Part shown: piece after piece, positions 44,271 to 55,156 of the stretch
How positions within the stretch are numbered: position 1 is the stretch's first letter
How the letters are laid out: every line of letters begins with the position of its first letter
Assembly (NCBI RefSeq): GCF_026213295.1
Contig: NC_079426.1
Span: 28,065,102-28,129,101, forward strand
Reading direction: 5' to 3'
DNA length: 64,000 bases
Origin: Gadus chalcogrammus
Taxonomy: Eukaryota; Chordata; Actinopteri; Gadiformes; Gadidae
Made by a program: the position numbers and the translations under genes
Notes under the pieces: model-generated
Database searches by the model: none
Seen by the model: the letters and a program-made list of their open reading frames with translations, nothing else
What the model was told of the DNA's origin: nothing

Positions 44271-44593
44271 CAGTGGTGGACAGTAACGAAGAACAAGCCA
44301 TTCGTTACTGTACTTGAATAACTATTATATTTAACCTAGAAACACCCTGTCAATCTTGAACGGTTACGTTATACGTTAAAATTATTATTCGATTTGGAAA
44401 TATGATTGGTATATATCCGGCGTTTGTCCCCGTTTATATGGCTAGAGGCAAGGGGCCTTCTACATAGTTGTTCCAATGTCCATACTATCCGTACTTGTAG
44501 CCTAAGTTTGAATGCGAAGGCCGTTCCGATTCAAATCGGGCGAAAATAAGTACCGAAAGGACCCGGATGATGTACTCAAAACCATAGACATCA

Positions 44594-45812
44594 AGCTGTG
44601 TTCGAAATCTCGTTCCCTATTCCCTATATAGTGCACTATATAATGTACAATATATAGGGAATAGGGACAGTGTTGCCAGATTTGGTTGAGCTAAATCCGC
44701 CCAATCACGTTCCAAAACCCGCCCACTTCAGCAAAAAACCGCCCAATGACGTTTTTCACAGGAAAAAAATAATTTTTGAATAAACATTAAACGCATGTTG
44801 TGGTTCTAGTGTTATATGCGCCAAGAGTTACTTCTAATGGCTGCAATGTTTTATGCTCCGTCCGGTTGAGGAGTAATAATAAACATCCCTGGGGATTTTA
44901 CCATATCGACTCGTCCTTCTGATTACGCGGTAACGCTACGGTATTAAACAATTAAGCCCAAATGGCAAGTTCTATTTTATTATCACAGACCGTGCATGTC
45001 ACAGAAAATGTGGAAAAATGCACTTCCTGTATCCCAGTGCCAGGCCCAAGAATTAACAGCAGTAACATCCTATCAATGGTAACATCAACCACCTGCCTTT
45101 TCGTTAGTCCTAATAGCGTATGTGTGTGCGCGAGAAAGGTGTGTGTGTGAGTGACGTCAGCGAGTGAGTGGACGAGCGAGGAGAGTGAGCGGTAGGGTGT
45201 GTGTCTAGTGAAGAAGCGAACGAGTCCGGTAGAATAAAGTATCCATCCTGTCAATAATCGGTGGCCGCTTCATTCCGACCTATAAGCAGACACACTGCCG
45301 GTGAGGTGGGCTCTTAATTCAACGTTACAATAGCCTACCTGCAACGAGCTTTGCTGTCATCTGCTGGGGCAGGCGCGATCCACGATTTTAATTCAGGGTC
45401 GGTCTCCCATTCCTTTCTATAAAGTTTTTTATATTTCCCCCACTTCGGCATGATGCTTATTTCGCTAACAGAGTTGAGAGAGAGCGGGCTTTTGCCTCAG
45501 ACTTCTGCGTCGGCGCACAACGGTTTGTTGATGTGACATCACGACGTGAAGTAGGCCTATATTGAAGTATAGGCCTACTGAGTTTTGTATTTGTACCGTT
45601 TTTAAACCATAAAATAACAGTTTGGTGTGCTGTTTTCACATTATTAAAAAACCGCCAGATATTGGCAAAAGCAGCCCAAAATGTATATACCCGCCTAATG
45701 CATTTTTTCCCCGCGAGATGAAATCTAAAGTAGCCCAATTGGGCGGGAACCCACCCAATCTGGCAACATTGAATAGGGAACGAGTGTATAGGGAACGATT
45801 TCGAACACAGCT
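44594..45812. mobile_element. MITE with AGCTGTGTTCGAAATC ends
   Basis: AGCTGTGTTCGAAATC at 44594 returns inverted at 45812, and further in CGTTCCCTA is mirrored too. It has been opened by the hAT at 44668-45771. No coding capacity. Confidence 0.7.
44668..45771. mobile_element. Non-autonomous hAT (CAGTGTTGCCAGAT ends)
   Basis: 1104 bp with ends CAGTGTTGCCAGAT and, inverted, CAATGTTGCCAGAT, plus the exact 8-bp duplication AATAGGGA (44660-44667 and 45772-45779). No transposase ORF is seen, so it depends on another hAT. Confidence 0.88.
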
Positions 45813-46183
45813 ATATATGATAGACGGAGCATCGAATGCTACCGCCTACTGGCACTGACGAGACGCGGGGCTGCCATCTTGGAGTGGTCATCCGCTCCAC
45901 TCAGTGTAATCCATTTGGCTGGAGCAATGAACTGTCAGCGCATTTAATTAATCATACCTCACTGAATACCACTGATTTTCATGCGTTTTTTTGTCATACG
46001 TGTAGCTATGATAAAGGCCACATGGTTTGGCGTGTTTTATTATTCAATACCAATTATACCAATAGTACGGTAATGTTAAATCTTACTTGTGAAAAGTAAT
46101 CCCCCCGATTCCTATTATGGATTTTGACTTTTGAGGGTTGTTTTATTTTAGCTCATGTACCAAACATACTTTTTCTGTGGCTG

Positions 46184-46186
46184 TGT

Positions 46187-46240
<54 letters not shown>

Positions 46241-46243
46241 ACA

Positions 46244-46278
<35 letters not shown>
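46184..46278. repeat. (CA)n microsatellite
   Basis: Near-perfect CA dinucleotide tract with two interruptions (ATACAC, AAACAC). Confidence 0.97.
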
Positions 46279-46281
<3 letters not shown>

Positions 46282-46748
46282 AACATTTCTTTACATCTAT
46301 GTGACTTTTCTAAAACATATTTTCAACCTCACTATATCATCTGCAGGATCTGCATTTTCTAGTTTCAAATGATATTAGTATCAAATATCACAAGTAGAAA
46401 ACATGAGTGTTAGTGTTTTTTTTTTTTTTACCTTAAATGATTTGACAGTGTTTAAAGGACATAGCAGGACATTGGAACTATATTACACCAAATTACTTTT
46501 ACTATTTGATACTTAAGTTAATTTGAAGCAGGTACTTTTATACTTTTACTGAAGTCGACGTTTCAAGGGAGTATTTCCACTTTTACTGTAGTAATATTTT
46601 GCACATGTCTCAACTTTTACTCAAGTACGTGGTCTGAGTACTTTGTCCACCACTGTAGGTAACTAACCCAGACGAGCTTTTCTGAACTTGATTCTGTTTT
46701 TGGGACAGGGATATTCAGAGCTGGAGAACTACGGAGCAGCTGTCGAGC

Positions 46749-49700
46749 ATGGATGACTTGGATGTCACAACACTGTCTGTGTTACAAGGTAAAATGTATT
46801 TGGTTTATATAAAGTATTAGTGGGTGCATGCTAATCTAACTGTGTAGGCTAGATAAGAGTAAACGAGTCCATGAGTGCGGTCTCTGTTGGCATCGTAGAG
46901 GAACGTGCATCTTATTTGCAGAGATAGCAAACTTAGCTAGCCTACTTTGTGTAGTACTGGGGATGATCAGTTGCATCCGTTATCTACGACTTGCATCAAA
47001 AGTAGCTAGTCCACCTGGCTGTCTGTCAAAAAATAGTACCACTCGGTAACGTACCGGAGATCAAAATAATAAGCTGACAGATTTTGCGTTCTAGCAAAAA
47101 TGTACCCATATCAGCTTCTGAGCAATATTTTCTGTAGGTTTCATTATATTATCTGTGTGTCACAATCAACAGCTTTCTCAGCAATGGGGTTCAAAACTCA
47201 AATTGCAGAGAACTCTTGCATGCAGTAGAGTAGGGCCAGTCAAATTTGAAATACTAAAGCATGTTTGCTTGCCTGTTCCTTCTAGGTAGGGGTCTGTAGT
47301 GCATCTAGTAGGCCACGGTAGTGCCCTAAAGGATTTATTTAAAAAGCCTATGTTATCTAGATGGGATATAAACTTGTAATGAAACATGTCCCACCCTAGC
47401 CTATGCCATAGAGAGCAGTTTGCAATGTATTTTTATTGTATCAAATACAATGGTTTTCATGGAAAGTAGACATGGTGCTCTAATAGGGAGTGGATCCCAA
47501 AATAATGTTAATGTTAAAGGGAGAGTTTGGTGTAAATTCATCCATAGCCCTGTTGGTGAAGGTCACATTTTGCTGTCCGGAGTCAAATTAGTTAGTAACC
47601 ATCATCCAGGTCAACCTAATGGATCATCATTATGGCATTGAATGAGTAATAGGAATTGTTGACAGTTGCTGTTAAAATGAGGGTGCATTGAAAAAAAGGA
47701 AATCATGGTTTGATAGTGAAGCTGATTATGTTTCCTCTTCCTGTATTTCTAAAGCTGCTGATGTTGATGAAGGGGTTTTAAAAACCCTCTCTCGGGAGGA
47801 TCTTTTGGATCTTCTTCCTGGACCACAGAACTTTCTGCGAAGAAAGAAGTTGTGGGATCACATTCATCCAAAGGTAAATGTCCACATATGTGGCTAGAGA
47901 GAACCTGGCTGTTCAAGGTCTGTAGGATAATTGGCAAAACTAGGATAAACAGTTTTTACTGGCAAAGTGTAGATTTTTTTTTCTGGCAAAGGGTTTTTCT
48001 GACACCACACTGTAACCCTTAATAGCAAATTTGATTTAATTGCAGGAACAGAGTGAGAATGCAGTGAGAGAAGCCATTGATCAGCCATCCATGTTGCCAA
48101 GCCAGCCATCCACACATGCCATGTTACCAAGCCTGCCAAGCCAGTCATCCACAAGTGCCATGTGGCCAAGCCCGCCACGGACCTCCACCCCCAAAAGCCA
48201 TCACCAGAAAACCGTAAAAATGCCGGACCCTCCTGAGTATGTGGTATACACCGATTCAGAACTTGACTTGGTTCGGAGCCAGTATTTTGAACTGCAGTGG
48301 GAAAGGGTCACAGTGCAAGATGTCTAAAGACCTATTTTGCAGACTGATAAGGAACACTGTAACCAGCATGGTGGCTATCCTCCGTGCCAGTAGTTCGTGT
48401 CATGAACAGATGTACCCTTCAAAAAGGGAAATTCAGGCAGTGGCTGAGAAGATTGTTGATTATTACCCTATGCTGCAAGACTCATCAAACACGCCTTATG
48501 TAAGTGCCTTTTCTATTTCAAATAATGTAGTGGGTTAGGCTGTGGAGTAATGACTCAAACATTTCTTTCCTACAGCTGACTGTGTACTCTAAAATGTATA
48601 AGCGTATCCAAAACATCAAGTCCCCAAGAAAAAGGCAAGGACGAATGCCACAACGGGGGGTACCTAAGAAGAGGTCTCTCCTTGAGTCAAGTCTTGAAGA
48701 TGACAGTGATGCTTCAACCAATTTGTCGGTTGCTTCAACAGTAATTCTGCAGGACAGCGATGATAACGACGCTGAGCTAAGCCAAGGTATGCCAATGGAG
48801 AAGTAAATGAGTGCTAAAATATTCCACCACAATACGATTTTGTTTGTAAAGACCCGTTATCATGAACCCACTTTCTAGGGGCATGAATAAATGTCCTTGT
48901 ATTTGACCTTTTCTTTGGTGTTGTATGTTAAGACCAGGACAGCCGCAAAACACAAGCAAGGCACTATCAGACATTGCAGACCATGTACAGCAAACCTAAG
49001 TCTAAGCCAAATGGAAGTGATGTTGCTCAGATTTTGGACTTGGAGTTCGAGGCCAGGCGGGCCTTTATTGATTCTGATGCAACAAAGGAAGAAGACAAGG
49101 CAGCCAAGATTATGGATGCATATCCATGTTTTAGAGATCCCCGACATGTAAGTAATTTTGCACCTTCTAACATTTGAAGCAGACACTTCTGCCGTATTCA
49201 TGTCTGACAATTCTGGCGCAAAATGAACCAACCTAGGGTGTGTTAGTACATCAATATGAGTTTGAACGATTGCAGGGATTTGTTTTGACGGCATCTGAAT
49301 GTAATTTGCCTTCAGCGTATGCCGCTAATTACCTCTGTGGGGGCAGCGGGTAAAGTAAAAAGAAATCGCTATTTCTATACCATTAACAAGAAATAGCGAT
49401 TTAGTTTGTTTTTACCCAGTGTCCCCACAGCTAGAATTAGGAGGTAATTAGCGGCATTTTAGTTGCATCCAGATGCCGTAAAACAAATCCCTGCAATTGT
49501 TCAAACTCGTAATGATATACCAACAAACCCTAGGTTAATTTTGCGCTGGAATTGTCCTTTAGCTGTTTTCCATTGATCACAGCACAGACACCAAGTTTGT
49601 ATATTTGCTGTATGCTGAATTTTGTCTTGTAGGCAGTTGACGAGCTTGGGCGTATCCTTGGTGGCGCCAACAGTAAATACATTGACGATACCAAGAAAAG

Positions 49701-50640
49701 ATGGCAGACCTTCTGTACCAATGTCCAATTATATGGTCTGTGGAAGAAGGTCCTAAAACCCCCCATTCCTGTGGATATGGCTGGAGGTATGTTCTGTATT
49801 ATAATCTGCATTGTAATCTATCAAATCATGTGCAGAATATGTGCATAGTGTATCTGACATATGGACTGGAAACCGGTCTATTCCATGCTGTTCTCTTTAT
49901 GTGGTAACAGTTGGACCAAGGGGTCATGCCCGGTCTCTACAGATTCATCTGTTCCCATATAAAGTGAATGGAAAGAGGAGGCAAACGACATTTTGCCGTT
50001 CATGTATGCTGTTTACTGAAGTAACTTTTATGTGATAAATTTGCTATGTCGAATGTTAAAGTTCTATGAAGTAGAGTATTATTGTAAGGTTCAATGCATA
50101 ATGAGTTTTCTCTTGTTCTGACATTGCTTCCACCCAGCGGATTTCACCATTGCCCTTCTGAAGGCATTACCATCCCTCTTCCCATCACCAACACCACCAC
50201 CAAAACGTCTCGGAGGAGCCAGTGAAGCATTAATTCATGTCCTTGAGGTGAGAACTAGGTTGTGTAGTGTCCACATTGTTTTTACTCTATTATGCTCCAC
50301 ATCCTGACTTTTTTCACATTTGGTCAATCTGTAGGAAAATGAGGATCCCAACAAGTACCTTGAGAAACGCCAACTGTCCTCCCCAGTCCTTCTATACGAC
50401 GGCAGTACCTGCATTCTCTCAATTGGCAACTCCCCTGTGAGTACCCTGGAAGATGTCTTCAATGGTATGCTTTCATTGATGGCCTACTACTACACCCTTC
50501 ACTTGACCTATCCGAAGTTTGTTTCCACACTTCTGTCTGTAATTCAGACTGAGGTGCTTCATGATGCAATTCATGATCGGGATGCCACAACGGCGTACAA
50601 GAAGGCTATGAATGAATGGAAGTCGTTTGTTAAGAATTAG
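46749..50640 (+). CDS. SAM-like domain protein of the gene pair
   Basis: Eight exons with GT-AG borders: 46749-46788, 47755-47873, 48046-48499, 48576-48786, 48933-49147, 49633-49786, 50138-50247 and 50335-50640. Phases agree at all junctions I checked. Residues about 1-53 look like a sterile-alpha-motif segment (VDEGVLKTLSREDLLDLLPG then FLRRKKLWDHI). A Ser/Pro linker follows, then SKDLFCRLIRNTVTSM, an acidic/basic region, EFEARRAFIDSDATKEED, LPSLFPSPTPPPKRL and YYTLHLTYPKF near the end. One frame change at about 48300-48320 in exon 3 breaks it. It resembles the expanded SAMD3-like proteins of fish (recalled, not checked). Partner or function unknown; divergent from the minus gene. Confidence 0.65.
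49204..49557. repeat. Foldback MITE in intron 5 of plus gene
   Basis: GACAATTCTGGCGCAAAAT at the left mirrors ATTTTGCGCTGGAATTGTC at the right. The arms extend inward to a centre near AAATCGCTATTTC/GAAATAGCGATTT. Confidence 0.85.
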
Positions 50641-50886
50641 ATCAAGCCATGCTTAAATTTCTCCTGTAATATCCAAATACAGAAAAACATTGGTTGTTCA
50701 TAAAAATGTTGCTTCTGCAAAAATATTTGTTCCCTTTGTAACCTTCAGTTTGGACAGGTTAAAATAATTTCACGGGGGGGGTTAACGTTTGTTTGCAGTT
50801 TCTTTTTATGCAATATCCTGCTCTTGATTGCACATTGCTAGCATTTATTATGCGTGTGCTGAATTTATTCACAGGAAAGTATTTAA

Positions 50887-51643
50887 AGGTCCCATGACAT
50901 GCCATCAGGTGTGGTGGGATTAGCCGTTACAGATGGAAAGCCAACCCCGACAGAAAACGACCTAATTCAGTCACGTATCACCTTCATTACGCCGTAAAAA
51001 CGCTGTAAAATGTAGAAAAACTGTTTTTTACGCCGTCATGCGCAAAAAATGTGCCGCTTTTTACGCCGCAATGAAGTCCCTTAAGAGCGCGCGTAAAATA
51101 CGGCGTCTCTAGTATGCTAATAATCTCCGCCCTTCTTTTCTCTCAGCCAATGCATTTGTAGTGTTTGCGCCCAATCGCTGATCAAGACTAGCAGACCAAA
51201 TGCATTGGCTGAGAGAGCCGTTTAGAGGGCGGTTTGATGCTCTAAACTGCGTTTTTTACGCATGCTCTTGAAGGACTTCATTGCGTAAATTACAGCGCAT
51301 CTTTTGCGCATGACTGCGTAAAAAACACTGTTCTTTTTTACGTTTTTTTTACGGCGTAATGAAGGTGATACGTGACGGCATGAGGTCGATTTCTGTCGGG
51401 GTTGGCTTGCCATAGTTACAAGCCGTTTTGGAAATCAGCACCTTATGACATCACACGGGTGGGCGTGTCCACCAGATGTGTGCTGGATAGATCAGTCTAC
51501 CAGCCTACCTAGTGGACTGTAGCAAACGTTGGACATCTATCCTTCTAGGTGGACACACCCACCTGTGATGTCATAAGGGACAGATTTCCAAAACGGCTTG
51601 TAACGGCTAATCACACCACACCGGTTGGCATGTCATGGGACCT
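50887..51643. mobile_element. Foldback MITE with a second MITE inside
   Basis: Outer ends AGGTCCCATGACATGCC and its complement at 51627-51643. An inner element (about 50940-51406) has ends GCCAACCCCGACAGAAA mirrored at GTCGGGGTTGGC, with long arms rich in TTACGCCGTAAAAA. Neither codes for protein. Confidence 0.85.
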
Positions 51644-52211
51644 GTGAAAAAAAATTATATCTTTATGCAATATTATTTAGAGAAGTCCACTACAATTCAT
51701 CTAAATTATACCAATTAATCTAAATTATATCAAGTATTAGGCTAAGATATTTTTCAAATACCATTGTCTTCAGTGAGTTATACCAAAGCACTGTACCATA
51801 TTGTATACCATTCTATGAGCCAAAATGTTGCTGGCTTATTTGATATTTGTACATTTGTTTCATTTGTATATTTGGCATATTTGTTGGGTCCAGTTGAACT
51901 TCCCTGTGGAAGCTAAGTGACTCATTGAAAATCTTTTACACATTGACTGACTTTTATTTCAATGCAATTCACATTGGCGAGAAATTAAAGCAATAACCTA
52001 TGTACTGTTAATCCTGGTTTGTGGTGCCTTATTACACAGCACAACATTTACATTTTAGTTGGTACACACTGGTTTTCCCCTATGATGTTACTTGAATTAA
52101 TTTATTGGTCTGCTTTTTGGCACATGCTCTCTTCCTGGATAACTGCCTTTATTTTAAGATCAGGAAACTTGTTTCCAGTAACTACTATACTAATTGTGTT
52201 GACAATGTAAG

Positions 52212-52955
52212 ACTGATTTCAAGTATTTTTATCTAGAATTTAGCATATGTGAACTTAATATTAGACCAAGGATACTAATCAGAGACTGGTTATAAGTATA
52301 ATTATCTAGAATTTAGAATCTGTGAACTTATTATTAGACCAAGGATACTAATCAGAGACTGGTTATAAGTATAATTATCTAGAATTGAGCATCTGTGAAC
52401 TTATTCTTAGACCAAGGATACTAATCAGACTGGTTATAAGTATAATTATCTAGAATTTAGCATTTGTGAACTTAATATTAGACCAAGGATACTAGACAGA
52501 GACTGGTTATAAGTATAATTATCTAGAATTTAGCATTTGTGAACTTAATATTAGACCAAGGATACTAGACAGACTGGTTATAAGTATAATTATCTAGAAT
52601 TTAGCATTTGTGAACTTAATATTAGACCAAGGATACTAGACAGAGACTGGTTATAAGTATAATTATCTAGAATTTAGCATTTGTGAACTTAATATTAGAC
52701 CAAGGATACTAGACAGAGACTGGTTATAAGTATAATTATCTAGAATTTAGCATTTGTGAACTTAATATTAGACCAAGGATACTAGACAGAGACTGGTTAT
52801 AAGTATAATTATCTAGAATTTAGCATTTGTGAACTTAATATTAGACCAAGGATACTAGACAGAGACTGGTTATAAGTATAATTATCTAGAATTTAGCATC
52901 TGTGAACTTATTATTAGACCAAGAACACTTAACAGAGACTGCTTAATTCTAGTCT
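52212..52955. repeat. 73-bp tandem array
   Basis: About ten copies of a 73-bp (some 71-bp) AT-rich unit containing AGTATAATTATCTAGAATTT and TTAGACCAAGGATACTA. The outermost copies are the most diverged. It sits in the right arm of the 15-kb insertion. Confidence 0.93.
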
Positions 52956-53163
52956 AGAGGCAGCTTATTTTAAGACAACTTGTCAAGAAAAGTTATCTTG
53001 CTGCATGGACAGATAATTTCACTACTTTTAAGCCATTTTCTGATAGATTTGAGTGTTTATATCTTAAAATTTGACCACGCTTTTTTGCAGTGTACTTGGC
53101 AGTTCTGCCTTAAAGAACTCTTAGTTAAAGTCTGCTATAGGAGCTTGTTATCGTTCATCAAAC

Positions 53164-54047
53164 TAGCCGCGTTTACATGGCAGATCTATGCCGCATAGAT
53201 TTCTATGCGGCATAGATCTGTTCCTAAAATGTGTTCCGAATGTACTGTATACATGGCAGTAACAAAAGTGTCCGTTATGTCTCTCGCGCACACCTGACAC
53301 GTCTCTGGACCGGCGGCGACATAATGGATGTCTTATCACTATCGGGGATTTTAAATTTGATTTTAATGAAAGCACAGCAGGAGAGAGCTTTTCTCTGCCT
53401 GCTCCTTCAATTAAGAAGGAGGAGGACAGCGCAGCAACGTCAATTTCTCGTCAGAACTTTATATTTACCCTATGCTCCGCCGCAAACAAGAGGAATTGGA
53501 TGCGAGTCCGCAGCCAAGACTGGTGGGAGAGAGTGGTCTTACGGGAATTTAGTGACCAGGAATCCTCGAAGGTCCTACTGCAGCTGCCATCTCTCTAAGT
53601 TAAGAAGTATTTTAACATTCAGCCTGCAAAAGTACTAGTAGAAGCCTACTATTTTACAGTTATCTCGGACGCGCGCGGACACCTCATTAATAAACACCCA
53701 TGTCCCGTCGCTTAACAACCGGACACGCTTACCGGACTACTTTTACGGAGTGATAACAAAGACGTGAATCAGGCAATAAATCCACTTTCCTTGACAGCGG
53801 TGAAGTTCGGTGTGCTTAAAAGTACCGACGGAGCTCAGTGAACTACTGCGGCTGCTCTAAATTAAACCCCAATCTATGCGGAATAAGTGTATACATGGCG
53901 ATTTAAAACAGACTACACCACCTATTTTATTCGGCATAGAATCTATGCCGAACAGATAATTGTATTCCGAATGAGGCGTATATATGACCATTTTCTATGC
54001 CGCATAGAAATCTATGCGGCATAGATGTGTCCATGTAAACGCGGCTA
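53164..54047 (+). mobile_element. PIF/Harbinger-like element with palindromic ends
   Basis: Ends TAGCCGCGTTTACATGG and its complement CCATGTAAACGCGGCTA. Just inside each end sits a palindrome ATCTATGCCGCATAGA/TCTATGCGGCATAGAT. One frame (about 53470-53600) encodes NWMRVRSQDWWERVVLREFS, resembling the N-terminal region of Harbinger nucleases, and an ATG with a Leu-rich start is at 53321. The catalytic part is absent, so it is non-autonomous. The target duplication (TA or CTA) is unclear. Confidence 0.6.
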
Positions 54048-54390
54048 CTGTAACGTTACTGAAACTTTAATATTCCACACGGTAGGTCTACTCCAACATG
54101 TCAGTCAACAGTCGATGCTGCTGATTGGCGGTTCACTGGCATGTCCCGCCTCCTGCCAACGGCATACTTCCTGATGCAGCACGCCTGTTAGATTGTACTC
54201 CCTCTTGCCGCGTTGAATGCTTTCGCATGCGCGTCTCTTTCATAAACTTTCATAAACTCTCTAGGCCTACTGTAAAACGGAAAATGTCAAATTAATCGTT
54301 TCAACTCGATTATACGAGTTTGGAGATCGTTTGACCCCAAAATCGATATCGCGATCGAAATTCGATTAATTGCACAGCCCTAGTTCAGAC

Positions 54391-54708
54391 TGTATACTGG
54401 TTCCACTCACAAATGGGGGCTACGGCACCTTTTGTAAGTCTCCTTCGACCCTGAAGAGTAGTTGGCTCAATCATCTTGTCAGAACTAAAGTGTCTGCTAC
54501 GGATCTTAGAGTGAGTGGTGATGACATATTTATCCCGGCGTATGTTTACAATCCATTGACTCCTCACGTCAGTTTGGCTCGGAAAGCCATGGAAACTTAA
54601 TACCCCTTTGGATTTGGGCTTTACAGTGGGGGACAGAGCAGTGCTCGGTGTAGGTTTCTCCTGCCTATAAAAACGAACCGTTTTTAAATGTTTGCGGTCT
54701 TGATTCAT
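54391..54708 (-). pseudogene. THAP-domain gene, N-terminal part
   Basis: Minus strand. THAP zinc-finger features: the first Cys pair EHCSVPHC in one frame; then, after a one-base shift, LSFHGFPSQTDVRSQW, SKIRSRHFSSDKMIEP (the expected Cys before the final His is Arg) and GRRRLTKGAVAPICEW. THAP domains bind DNA and occur in P-element and other transposases and in host regulators. The shift, the lost Cys and the 15-kb insertion make it a pseudogene. Confidence 0.65.
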
Positions 54709-55156
54709 GTATAAAGTGTATCAACGTCAGCTGACTAGCGCGATAAACACACAGACCGGAACCGGCCGAGCTGCATTATTTGAAACAGGAAGTACGTCAC
54801 ACAGCTTAGTGCATACACCCTATACATAGTTTTCACGTGACGTCACGCCCTTGTGGGAACGCCCACTTGGAGGGCTTGACTGGCTTAACTTTTGCCAAAA
54901 TGCCAGATAGTTGTTGTGCAATTGGCTGCACAAATCGACGAGGAGATAAGCCTGGGTTGTGCTTTTACAGAATCCCGTCTGAGAAAGAAAACCCAGAGAG
55001 GAGGAGGTTGTGGATATGTGCCTTGAGACGTGCCTCCGTCCCTGGGGAAAACAAACAATGGCAACCATCCAAGTACACACGTCTTTGCAGCGAACATTTC
55101 ATCAAAGCTAAGGTTAAGCTCGTTAGTCAACACAGTACAATTATTGTACTGTCAGC

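Larger units (their letters stand above)
44271..46655. mobile_element. hAT-like MITE (CAGTGGTGGAC ends) with nested elements
   Basis: Left end CAGTGGTGGACAGTAACG and inverted right end CAGTGGTGGACAAAGTAC, a type abundant in fish. The flanks TCATTAAC and TAGGTAAC agree at five of eight positions, so the duplication is doubtful. Inside are a piece of the GTTCCAAT MITE (about 44468-44585), a MITE with CTGTGTTCGAAATC ends, a hAT inside that, and a (CA)n tract. Confidence 0.65.
39328..54382. mobile_element. 15-kb hAT-like insertion carrying a divergent gene pair
   Basis: Ends TAGGGCTGCTCGATTA and, inverted, TAGGGCTGTGCAATTA, with an exact 8-bp target duplication GTTCAGAC (39320-39327 and 54383-54390). 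hAT elements make 8-bp duplications and often start TAGGG/CAGGG. Beyond about 16 bp the two ends are only loosely alike, although both are rich in ATCACGATTA-like motifs. No BED finger, hAT core or hAT dimerisation segment is visible inside. The coding content is two multi-exon genes, minus (40347-43758) and plus (46749-50640). The rest is nested MITEs, a small hAT and a tandem array. It interrupts a THAP gene. Confidence 0.75.
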
